In this document: positions 57,288-64,000 of the stretch, in pieces
Numbering within the stretch: position 1 is the first letter of the stretch
Layout: each line of letters opens with the position of its first letter
Source: Microbacterium sp. KUDC0406
GTDB taxonomy: Bacteria > Actinomycetota > Actinomycetes > Actinomycetales > Microbacteriaceae
DNA: 64,000 bases
NCBI RefSeq assembly: GCF_021582875.1
Contig: NZ_CP091138.1
Coordinates: forward strand, 496,001-560,000
Direction: 5' to 3'
Notes under the pieces: generated by a model
Told to the model about the DNA's origin: nothing
Database searches by the model: none
The model's input: the letters and a program-made list of their open reading frames with translations, nothing else
Position numbers and translations under genes: made by a program

Positions 57288-58151
57288 TCAGCGCAGAGCG
57301 CAGGTCGGCGCCGCGTCCATCAGCTCCTGGCCGAAGGCGGACAGGGCCTCTGCATCGCTGAGGGCCGGCTCGCCCGAGGCGATCACCTGCAGCACATCGT
57401 CTGGGATGTCCGACGCGACGAACTCCTCGCCGAAGCACTGCAGCTGGGAGTCGGTGAAGCTTTCGGAGCTGGCGGTCGCCTCGGCGATCGTCCGGATGCC
57501 CGTCGCGACCTCGTCGGCGCTGGGGCGCTCACCCGAAGTCGACGAGTCGGTGCTCTCATCCTGGGTGTCGGAGGAGCTGCTCGACGAGCCCTCGTAGGTG
57601 CGGGCGTTGTTCGCGAGATAGACGATGCCGACGATGATCAGGATCGAGACGATGAGTCCGATCACGGCGGCCACCAGCCCCACGATGCCCGGCCACTTGG
57701 CGCCCTTCAGGAACAGCGCGATGATCGAGAGGACGAGGCCCACGAACGGCAGGAATGCGCCGACGAACGGGATCCAGCACAGCAGCAGACCCAGCAGAGC
57801 GACACCGAAGGCGATCCAGGAGAGCACCGACACCTTCTTCTTCGGGGCGCCGTCACCGGGGACGCCGCCGACCGGGTAGGCGCTCGGCGTGTAGGCGCCG
57901 GGATACGCCGCTCCTGGTGCCTGGCCTGCAACCGGGTACCCGTCTGCGGTGACGCCCGGTCCCGGCTGCCCGGCGGCCTCGGGCACGCCGGCCGCCGCGA
58001 GCTCCGCCGACAGCGTCTGCTCCGGCGAGGCCGCCGATGTCGGCGCCCCGCCTTCGAACTGCTCCGGTGCGAACTGGTCGGTCCACTGGGCACCGTCCCA
58101 CCAGCGCTGCCGGCCGGAGCCGTCGTCGTACCAACCTGCGGGAATGCTCAT
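57288..58151 (-). CDS. DUF2510 membrane protein
   Basis: 287 residues. The N-terminal DUF2510 motif IPAGWYDDGSGRQRWWDGAQWTDQF is clear. Then a Pro/Gly/Tyr-rich linker, and two membrane helices (VLSWIAFGVALLGLLLCWIPFVGAFLPFVGLVLSIIAL; WPGIVGLVAAVIGLIVSILIIVGIVY), then a Ser/Thr-rich exported part SSSSSSDTQDESTDSSTSGE and a helical C-terminal domain with two cysteines. Unknown role, perhaps envelope sensing. Not in an operon with prfB (convergent). Confidence 0.82.
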   Translation of the reverse strand: MSIPAGWYDDGSGRQRWWDGAQWTDQFAPEQFEGGAPTSAASPEQTLSAELAAAGVPEAAGQPGPGVTADGYPVAGQAPGAAYPGAYTPSAYPVGGVPGDGAPKKKVSVLSWIAFGVALLGLLLCWIPFVGAFLPFVGLVLSIIALFLKGAKWPGIVGLVAAVIGLIVSILIIVGIVYLANNARTYEGSSSSSSDTQDESTDSSTSGERPSADEVATGIRTIAEATASSESFTDSQLQCFGEEFVASDIPDDVLQVIASGEPALSDAEALSAFGQELMDAAPTCALR

Positions 58152-58338
58152 GATGCTCCTCGTCGCGCCGATGATGCGGCGCCGATCCTCCGTGACGGGC
58201 GGAATCGCCCCGTGTACGTGTATATCAGCAGCGGGGACGGCGGACCATGGGGAGCGATGCCCATGCGCACGCAGCGGTCCGTCCGCGGGGAGTGTCGCTC
58301 AGGGCCCTGGCCCGCCGCCCGCTTAGGCTCAAGAGGCC

Positions 58339-59373
58339 ATGATCCGATTCGAGAACGTCACCAAACGGTACCGCGGCACCAAGCGTCCCGCCCTGGACGA
58401 GGTCGACTTCGAGGTGGAGCGGGGCGAGTTCGTCTTCCTCGTGGGCGCCTCGGGGTCGGGCAAGTCCACCTGCCTCCGCCTCATCCTGCGCGAGGACGTG
58501 CCCACCACGGGCCGCGTCGCCGTGCTGGGCCGGGACCTGCGATCGCTCGCCAACCGCAAGGTGCCCTACTTCCGGCGCAACATCGGTTCGGTGTTCCAGG
58601 ACTTCCGCCTGCTGCCGTCGAAGACCGTCTACCAGAACGTCGCCTTCTCGCTGCAGGTGATCGGCTCCTCGCGCGGATTCATCCAGCAGGCGGTCCCCGA
58701 GGCGCTCGCGCTGGTGGGCCTCGCCGGCAAGGAGAAGCGGATGCCGCACGAGCTCTCCGGCGGCGAGCAGCAGCGTGTCGCGATCGCCCGCGCGCTGGTC
58801 AACCGGCCGCAGGTCCTGCTCGCGGACGAGCCCACCGGAAACCTCGACCCGGCCACATCCGTCGGCATCATGCAGCTTCTCGCTCGGGTGAACGCGGGCG
58901 GCACCACGGTGCTGATGGCCACCCACGAGGCCGGATTCGTCGACCAGATGCAGCGTCGCGTCATCGAGCTGAAGGACGGCGTGATGATCCGTGACGAGAC
59001 CGGCGGCGGATACGGCGACACCTCGAACATCCCGCGGCTCACGCCCGAGGTGCTGCGCGGTGCGGCCGCGACGGCCGCGCTCACGGCGGTGCAGGAGGTG
59101 CAGCGGCAGACCGAGGCGGTCCCCGTGGTCGTGCCGGATGCCTCGGAGGCCCCGCCCGCGCCGCTCCCGGCACCGGAACCGGCGCCGGCTGCCGATGCGG
59201 CACCGCCGCAGTCCGCCGCATCGGAGCCCACGGCACCCGCGCTCCCACCCGACGGGCACCAGCCCCGCACGCATCCGATCGTCCTGCCCGAGGTCGACGT
59301 CGCCGAGCTCGGCGTCGCCGACCGACTCGGGCTGAGTGACGACGACGACGAGGAAGTGGGACCCACCTCGTGA
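58339..59373 (+). CDS. ftsE: Cell division ATPase FtsE with long C-terminal extension
   Basis: 344 residues; the ABC part is normal: Walker A GASGSGKST (about 36-44), signature LSGGEQQRV (about 139), Walker B VLLADEPTGNLD and H loop ATHEAG. It forms a complex with FtsX at the divisome and controls a periplasmic wall hydrolase. After residue about 225 follows a 120-residue Pro/Ala-rich tail ending in DVAELGVADRLGLSDDDDEEVG. FtsE is normally about 220-230 residues, so this tail is unusual. The ftsX start overlaps its stop (59370-59373). Confidence 0.93.
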   Translation: MIRFENVTKRYRGTKRPALDEVDFEVERGEFVFLVGASGSGKSTCLRLILREDVPTTGRVAVLGRDLRSLANRKVPYFRRNIGSVFQDFRLLPSKTVYQNVAFSLQVIGSSRGFIQQAVPEALALVGLAGKEKRMPHELSGGEQQRVAIARALVNRPQVLLADEPTGNLDPATSVGIMQLLARVNAGGTTVLMATHEAGFVDQMQRRVIELKDGVMIRDETGGGYGDTSNIPRLTPEVLRGAAATAALTAVQEVQRQTEAVPVVVPDASEAPPAPLPAPEPAPAADAAPPQSAASEPTAPALPPDGHQPRTHPIVLPEVDVAELGVADRLGLSDDDDEEVGPTS

Positions 59374-60284
59374 ACTTCGGACTCATCCTCAAGGAGGCCC
59401 TCGGCGGTCTCCGCCGCAATCTGTCGATGGTGATCTCGGTCATCCTCGTCACCTTCGTGTCGCTGACGTTCGTCGGCGCCGCGATCCTCATGCAGACGCA
59501 GATCAGCACCATGAAGGCGTTCTGGGGCGAGCGTGCCGAGGTCACGGTGTACCTGTGCTCGCCGCTGTCGACCACGGACGGATGCTCCGCCGGCGCCGCC
59601 TCCCAGGACCAGATCGACGCCGTCAAGGCGCAGCTGGAGGGAGACGCTCTCAAGCCGCTGATCAGCGAGCTGCGCTTCGAGACGAAGGAAGAGGCGTTCA
59701 AGGACTTCGTGGATCAGTTCGGCCAGGAGCAGGCCGACGTCTATGGCGTCGACGCGATGTCCGAGTCGTTCCGGGTGACTCTGAAGGACCCGTCGAAGTC
59801 CGACGTGATCACCGAGGCGGTCGGCGGCATGAGCGGTGTCGACGAGGTCAACGATCAGCGGAAGCTGCTCGACCCGCTTTTCTCGGCGCTCACCGTCGCG
59901 ACGTACATCGCGGTCGGCATCGCCGTGCTGATGCTCATCGCCGCGGTGCTGCTGATCGCCACCACGATCCGGTTGTCCGCCTACGCGCGGCGCAAGGAGA
60001 TCGGGATCATGCGTCTGGTCGGCGCCTCCAACCGGGCCATTCAGACGCCGTTCGTGCTCGAGGGCGTGTTCTCGGCGTTCATCGGCTCGGTGCTCGCCGG
60101 CATCGCCGTGCTCGCGGGGGTGAAGTTCGGTGTCGAGGGATATCTCGCGGAGCGGGTGCCGTTCATGCGACCCCTGGTGGACATGCAGGACGCGATCTTC
60201 GTCGTCCCCGTGCTCATCGGCATCGGCGTGCTGCTGGCGGCGCTGTCGGCCGGGTTCGCGATCCGGCGCTGGCTGCGCACCTGA
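59370..60284 (+). CDS. ftsX: Cell division protein FtsX
   Basis: 304 residues with the FtsX plan: helix 1 VISVILVTFVSLTFVGAAILM, a large external domain (about 60-175) with a Cys pair (CSPLSTTDGC) and three C-terminal helices containing TIRLSAYARRKEIGIMRLVGASNRAI, the MacB/FtsX motif. It partners with FtsE and passes the signal to a peptidoglycan hydrolase (RipC-like in actinobacteria, not in the window). Followed by three dispersed repeats, then smpB. Confidence 0.94.
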   Translation: MNFGLILKEALGGLRRNLSMVISVILVTFVSLTFVGAAILMQTQISTMKAFWGERAEVTVYLCSPLSTTDGCSAGAASQDQIDAVKAQLEGDALKPLISELRFETKEEAFKDFVDQFGQEQADVYGVDAMSESFRVTLKDPSKSDVITEAVGGMSGVDEVNDQRKLLDPLFSALTVATYIAVGIAVLMLIAAVLLIATTIRLSAYARRKEIGIMRLVGASNRAIQTPFVLEGVFSAFIGSVLAGIAVLAGVKFGVEGYLAERVPFMRPLVDMQDAIFVVPVLIGIGVLLAALSAGFAIRRWLRT

Positions 60285-60290
60285 CCGTTC

Positions 60291-60350
60291 GGGTCCCTGA
60301 GCTCGTTTGGGTCCCTGAGCCCGTTTGGGTCCCTGAGCCCGTCGAAGGGT
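60291..60350. repeat. Three tandem 18-24-bp copies of the CCCTGAGCCYGT repeat
   Basis: GGGTCCCTGAGCTCGTTT (60291-60308), GGGTCCCTGAGCCCGTTT (60309-60326) and a full copy ending in GTCGAAGGGT (60327-60350) lie in tandem between ftsX and smpB. The third has the complete palindrome-forming end. They precede the smpB ribosome site by about 25 bases. Confidence 0.9.
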
Positions 60351-60384
60351 AGGCTGAAGGGCTGTCTGTCGTCAGGAGAAGAAC

Positions 60385-60861
60385 ATGCCCAGGGAACGCG
60401 GTGAGAAGGTCATCGCGACCAACCGTCGCGCACGCCACGACTACAACCTCGAGAAGTCGTATGAGGCGGGCCTCGTGCTCACCGGCACAGAGGTGAAGTC
60501 GCTGCGCCAGGGGCGCGCGAACCTCACCGACGGCTACGCGTTCATCAAGGGCGGTGAGGCGTACCTCGATGCCGTGCACATCCCCGAGTACTCGCAGGGG
60601 CACTGGACGAACCACTCGGCCAAGCGCATCCGGAAGCTGCTGCTGCATCGCGAGGAGATCGCCAAGCTCGAGCATGCCGTGTCCGCCGGCGGGTACACGC
60701 TCATCCCGCTGCGGCTGTACTTCTCGGACGGGCGTGCCAAGGTCGAGATCGCTCTGGCGAAGGGCAAGCGCGAGTTCGACAAGCGGCAGACCCTGCGCGA
60801 GCGGCAGGACAACCGCGAGGCCGAGCGGGCGATGCGCATGCGCAACCGGATGGGCGAGTAG
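60385..60861 (+). CDS. smpB: SsrA-binding protein SmpB
   Basis: 158 residues. Typical motifs: NRRARHDYNLEKSYEAGLVLTGTEVKSLRQGRANLTDGYA, the tmRNA-binding core, and DKRQTLRERQDNREAERAMR in the basic C-terminal tail that enters the ribosome A site. It works with tmRNA in rescuing stalled ribosomes. CAGGAGAAGAAC lies before the ATG. No ssrA gene is visible in this window. Confidence 0.95.
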   Translation: MPRERGEKVIATNRRARHDYNLEKSYEAGLVLTGTEVKSLRQGRANLTDGYAFIKGGEAYLDAVHIPEYSQGHWTNHSAKRIRKLLLHREEIAKLEHAVSAGGYTLIPLRLYFSDGRAKVEIALAKGKREFDKRQTLRERQDNREAERAMRMRNRMGE

Positions 60862-60870
60862 CGGCCCTTC

Positions 60871-62727
60871 TCAGTTCGGGGTGAATCCGAACGTCCGGCC
60901 CAGGAAGGCCAGCTCTGCCTCGAATGCGGCGATGATGTTCTCGGCACGCCGGAAGCCGTGCCCCTCACCGGGGAACAGCACGTACTCGTGCGGGATGCCG
61001 CGTGCGGCGAGGGCATCGCGGATCGCCTCGGACTGGTTCGGCGGCACGACCTTGTCGTCCGCGCCCTGCAGCAGCAGCACGGGAACGTAGATCCGGTCGG
61101 GATGCGTGAGCGGCGACCGCTCGATGTACGTCTGCTCCGCCTCTGGAAGCGGGCCCACCAGCCCGGTGAGGTAGTTCTTCTCGAAGTCGTGGGTGTCCGA
61201 TGCCAGCATCCGCAGGTCCGCGACGCCGTACCTGCTGATCCCGGCGCCGAAGGCGCCCCCGCGCACGAGCGCGCAGAGCACGGTCCAGCCGCCCGCCGAG
61301 CCGCCGCGGATGGCGATGCGGTCGGGGTCCGAGGCGCCGGAGGCCGCGAGGCCGCGTGCGGCCGCGATCACGTCGTCCACGTCGGCCACGCCCCACTGGC
61401 CGTTCAGGCGTTCGCGGTAGGCGCGGCCGTAGCCCGTGGATCCGCCGTAGTTCACGTCGAGCACGCCGATGCCGCGGCTGGTCCAGTACGTGTAGGCGGT
61501 GGATGCCGCTCCGCCGACGTGCGCGGTCGGGCCGCCGTGCACCATGACGATGTACGGCGGCAGCTCGCCGTCCGGGGCTGCGGCTGAGGGGTTCGTCGGC
61601 GGGTAGTCGAACGCGTGCACGGGCCCGTGCGGTCCGTCGAAGGTCACCGGTCGTGGCACCGCCACCCAGTTCCGATCGATCGGGACGCCGCCCCGCACCG
61701 CGAACGCCTGACCGGTCAGGGTGTCCAGCACCCACAGACCGCGATCGACCGTCGCTCCGGCCCCTGAGACCAGGATGCGTCCACCCGCGGCGTCGTCGAT
61801 GCTCGCTTCGCTCGTGACGGGGAGGGACAGGTGCGTGCTCGTGCCGTCCGGCTCGATCAGGACGAGCTCGTCCGCGCCGTTCGTGCGCACGGCCGCGATC
61901 CGACCGTCGTCCAGAGGCCGGTACCAGCGGTTGCCGAGCACCCACAGCCCGCCGCCGGTGTCGGCGTCGGACGGGAAGGCCCGACGGGAGACGACGTGCA
62001 GTCCGTCCAGCTCGACGCGCTCCAGGTTCCAGCGCCCGGACGGGTCGTCCAGGAACAGCAGCTCGTGATCAGACACCCATTCCGGCTGCAGGGCGGTGCT
62101 CGTGCCGATCGTGGCGAGGTCGTCGGTGCCGACGGCCGCGACGTGCAGGAGACACTGCTCCCACGGCATCCGGACCGTGTTCCACTGCACCCACGCGATG
62201 CGGGTGCCGTCGGGGGAGAGGGCCGGATGCGCGACGAAGCCGCTGGTCGAGACGAACACGCGCACGGCCGACTCGTCGTCGGCTGCTGAGCCGTCGGCGG
62301 GGATCTCCACGATCGCGCGGCGGTGCTGCTCGGACCGCAGGTCCTCGCGCACCGCGAGCAGACGCCCCTGCTGCACCGACAGGCCGCCGTACTGGGGCCC
62401 CGGCGCCGTGAGCGGCTCGGGCTCACCGCCCCGCAGCGTCCGGTACACGCGCTGATCGCCGCCGTCGACGAAGAACAGGATCCCCGCCGCATCCGCCGTC
62501 CACGCGCCGCCGCCGTACTCGTGCACGCGGGAGCGGGCGTTCCACGGAGCGGGCAGGATCTCGGCGCCGGTCGAGCTGCGCACGGTGATGCGGCCCCCTT
62601 CCGCGGGGACGGACTCACCCCACCAGATCTCGTCGCCGACGAATCGGGCGCCGTCGATCCGGGGTGTCGCGGCGGCCATGCTCGCGGCGTCGAAGGGGGA
62701 GGGCCAGGTGCCGTACGGGGATGCCAT
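60871..62727 (-). CDS. S9 family peptidase (prolyl oligopeptidase-like)
   Basis: 618 residues from ATG 62727 (MASPYGTWPSPFDA). The first 370 residues form a beta-propeller with repeated W/D-rich segments (ALSPDGTRIAWVQWNT). The C-terminal alpha/beta hydrolase has the catalytic serine in IRGGSAGGWTVL (GxSxGG), an aspartate in LLQGADDKVVPPNQ and a histidine in GEGHGFRRAENI. It cleaves short peptides in the cytosol; no signal peptide is seen. Divergent from metF across about 110 bases. Confidence 0.9.
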   Translation of the reverse strand: MASPYGTWPSPFDAASMAAATPRIDGARFVGDEIWWGESVPAEGGRITVRSSTGAEILPAPWNARSRVHEYGGGAWTADAAGILFFVDGGDQRVYRTLRGGEPEPLTAPGPQYGGLSVQQGRLLAVREDLRSEQHRRAIVEIPADGSAADDESAVRVFVSTSGFVAHPALSPDGTRIAWVQWNTVRMPWEQCLLHVAAVGTDDLATIGTSTALQPEWVSDHELLFLDDPSGRWNLERVELDGLHVVSRRAFPSDADTGGGLWVLGNRWYRPLDDGRIAAVRTNGADELVLIEPDGTSTHLSLPVTSEASIDDAAGGRILVSGAGATVDRGLWVLDTLTGQAFAVRGGVPIDRNWVAVPRPVTFDGPHGPVHAFDYPPTNPSAAAPDGELPPYIVMVHGGPTAHVGGAASTAYTYWTSRGIGVLDVNYGGSTGYGRAYRERLNGQWGVADVDDVIAAARGLAASGASDPDRIAIRGGSAGGWTVLCALVRGGAFGAGISRYGVADLRMLASDTHDFEKNYLTGLVGPLPEAEQTYIERSPLTHPDRIYVPVLLLQGADDKVVPPNQSEAIRDALAARGIPHEYVLFPGEGHGFRRAENIIAAFEAELAFLGRTFGFTPN

Positions 62728-62836
62728 GTCTCGAGCGTAGGGCGTGCGACATACGGCGTCACACAACATGCGACCCGCGCACGGGCTGTTCTACGGTGCT
62801 GAGAACACACCCCCGACGACTGCAGAGGAGAGCCCT

Positions 62837-63781
62837 GTGCCCCGTGTGCCGTTCTCCTTCGAGCTGTATCCGCCGCGCACGTCGACGGGCGCCGATGCGC
62901 TGCACGAGACGATCCAGCGACTCGCCGCGGCGGGCCCCGATTTCGTGTCGGTCACCTACGGTGCCGGCGGGTCGACCGGGGGCCGGTCGCTCGAGGTGCT
63001 GCGCTACATCCGCGAGAACACCGATGTCGAGCCGCTCGCGCACCTCACCTGTGTGGGGAACACCTACGCCGGCGCGACACGTCTCATCCGGGAGTTCCTG
63101 GATGCCGGCATCCTCAGCTTCCTGGCGCTCCGCGGCGATCCGCCCGCGGGGCACACCGAGGGCGAGCCGTTCCTGGGCGATCTGGAGACCTCGGCGCAGC
63201 TCGTGCAGCTGATCGATCGGGTGCAGGCGGAGCGCGCGCCGTACGAGGAGTCGCCGGTCCCCGGCTTCCCCGGCACCGCCAGAGTCGCCCCGCGGCGGAA
63301 GGCGAGCATCGCCGTGGCGGCGTTCCCGAACGGGCATCCGCGCTCGGCCTACAGCACACAGCATGTCGAGGCCCTGCTGGCCAAGCAGGCCGCGGGTGCC
63401 ACGTTCGCGATCACCCAGCTGTTCTTCCACCCCGACGACTACCTCGTCTTCGTCGAGCGGGCCCGCCGCGCAGGCGTGACCATCCCGATCCTGCCCGGCA
63501 TCATGCCGATCACCTCGCCCACGCGCCTGGCACGGGTGCTCGAGCTCACCGGTGAGGAGCTCCCCGGTGAGCTCGTCATCGCGCTCGAGGTCGAGCCGAC
63601 CGCCGAGGGACGCCGGCAGATCGGCATCGAGTGGGCCGCGCGCCTGGCCGCCGAGGTCGTGGCCGGCGGAGCGCCCGGCGTGCACCTGTATGCGTTCAAC
63701 CAGCACGACACCGTGCTCGACGTCCTGGCCGCGGCGGACATCCTGCCGCAGTTCCAGACGTCGTCCACCCCGACACAGTAA
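62837..63781 (+). CDS. metF: Methylenetetrahydrofolate reductase
   Basis: 314 residues from GTG 62837, chosen because GAGGAG lies 8-13 bases before it and the protein then begins VPRVPFSFELYPPRT, the usual MetF N-terminus with the catalytic glutamate. FVSVTYGAGGST, HLTCVGNT, ILSFLALRGDPP and ITQLFF follow as flavin and folate site motifs. It makes 5-methyltetrahydrofolate for methionine synthesis. metE begins 24 bases after its stop, so the two form an operon. Confidence 0.94.
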   Translation: MPRVPFSFELYPPRTSTGADALHETIQRLAAAGPDFVSVTYGAGGSTGGRSLEVLRYIRENTDVEPLAHLTCVGNTYAGATRLIREFLDAGILSFLALRGDPPAGHTEGEPFLGDLETSAQLVQLIDRVQAERAPYEESPVPGFPGTARVAPRRKASIAVAAFPNGHPRSAYSTQHVEALLAKQAAGATFAITQLFFHPDDYLVFVERARRAGVTIPILPGIMPITSPTRLARVLELTGEELPGELVIALEVEPTAEGRRQIGIEWAARLAAEVVAGGAPGVHLYAFNQHDTVLDVLAAADILPQFQTSSTPTQ

Positions 63782-63805
63782 GACCCCAGACAAGTGAGGA
63801 ACCCC

Positions 63806-64000
63806 ATGACCGCTTTCCCCGCAGGCACCGTCCTCGGCTACCCCCGGATCGGTCGCCGACGCGAGCTGAAGAAGGCCGTGGAGGCGTTCTGGGCCGGTCG
63901 CATCTCTGAGCAGGAGCTCGAGCAGACCGCCGCAGAGCTGCGCGCGGCCAACCGTTCGCGCCTGGCCGATCTCGGTCTCGGCCGCGACGACTCGTCCATC
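63806..64000 (+). CDS. metE: Cobalamin-independent methionine synthase, N-terminal part
   Basis: Runs off the right edge; 65 residues visible. [34 protein letters not shown] matches the MetE N-terminus (GxPRIGxxRELKxAxExxW). It transfers a methyl group from polyglutamyl 5-methyltetrahydrofolate to homocysteine. AGTGAGGA lies upstream. The metF-metE pair forms a methionine synthesis unit; no riboswitch is apparent in front of metF. Confidence 0.93.
   Translation, partial: MTAFPAGTVLGYPRIGRRRELKKAVEAFWAGRISEQELEQTAAELRAANRSRLADLGLGRDDSSI

Noticed and set aside
57181..57290. Shared duplicate gene remnant near the prfB end
   Set aside because: The similarity is only the two arms of the perfect 22-bp terminator hairpin.
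62728..62836. Methionine riboswitch or regulator box before metF
   Set aside because: I could not find a SAM riboswitch-like fold or a clear inverted repeat in this short divergent gap.

Overview
The window is a GC-rich (roughly 70%), densely packed chromosomal segment of an actinobacterium. Several features point to the family Microbacteriaceae, most likely Microbacterium or a close relative: a biotin-dependent acyl-CoA carboxylase with a small epsilon subunit, the order prfB-ftsE-ftsX-smpB, a DUF3039 protein, an LpdA-type quinone reductase, a LigD/Ku pair, and frequent GGATGCC/GGCATCC words. The genus is an inference from gene content and style; no marker gene was compared.

Layout. 1-3.0 kb: nucleoside salvage operon (end of an uptake permease, cdd, deoA, add). 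3.1-6.6 kb: secreted metallophosphoesterase, PfkB-family sugar kinase, membrane-anchored alpha/beta hydrolase. 6.6-9.8 kb: leftward operon of flavin monooxygenase, BASS-type transporter and NAD-dependent epimerase. 9.9-13.1 kb: leftward set of purine nucleoside phosphorylase, phosphosugar mutase and TauE-like exporter, which links functionally to the deoA/add operon. 13.2-17.2 kb: LpdA-like flavoprotein, acyl-CoA carboxylase alpha chain, Maf. 17.2-21.4 kb: RNA methyltransferase and a response regulator/kinase/kinase-like trio. 21.7-23.5 kb: carboxylase epsilon and beta subunits. 23.6-26 kb: small hypothetical, EcsC protein, a pair of 54-bp palindromic units, nucleotidyltransferase. 26.2-29.6 kb: ABC exporter whose ATPase appears to carry a long histone-H1-like Ala/Lys tail. 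29.6-36.0 kb: DUF3039, pncB, then a glycosidase-murQ-murI-rph-rdgB chain (wall recycling, RNA processing, nucleotide sanitation). 36.1-41.1 kb: zinc/cation exporter, LigD and Ku (non-homologous end joining), DedA. 41.4 kb: tRNA-Leu. 41.6-53.9 kb: a Tad/Flp pilus locus (tadA, tadB, tadC, pilin, tadE, tadF-like, tadG-like) split by a 7.95-kb integrative element. 53.9-56.1 kb: MFS transporter and GH114-like lipoprotein. 56.1-64 kb: prfB, DUF2510 membrane protein, ftsE, ftsX, smpB, prolyl oligopeptidase, metF, start of metE.

The most interesting object is the element at about 44,638-52,585. It is inserted inside the pilin gene. Joining the two flanks restores a continuous 62-residue pilin-like reading frame. 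The element carries a large serine recombinase, ten overlapping small leftward genes that look like a phage satellite or cryptic replicon, and a cargo pair: an EcoRI-type adenine methyltransferase translationally coupled to a DUF262+HNH protein. That pair looks like an unusual restriction or defence module.

A caution applies to the whole window. Ten genes appear to be broken by single-base shifts, thirteen in total. About seven look like losses of one base, mostly in G/C runs, and several others fall in GCCGCCGG-type words. This looks more like sequencing error in a draft or metagenomic assembly than gene decay, so I annotate these genes as intact genes with suspected errors.
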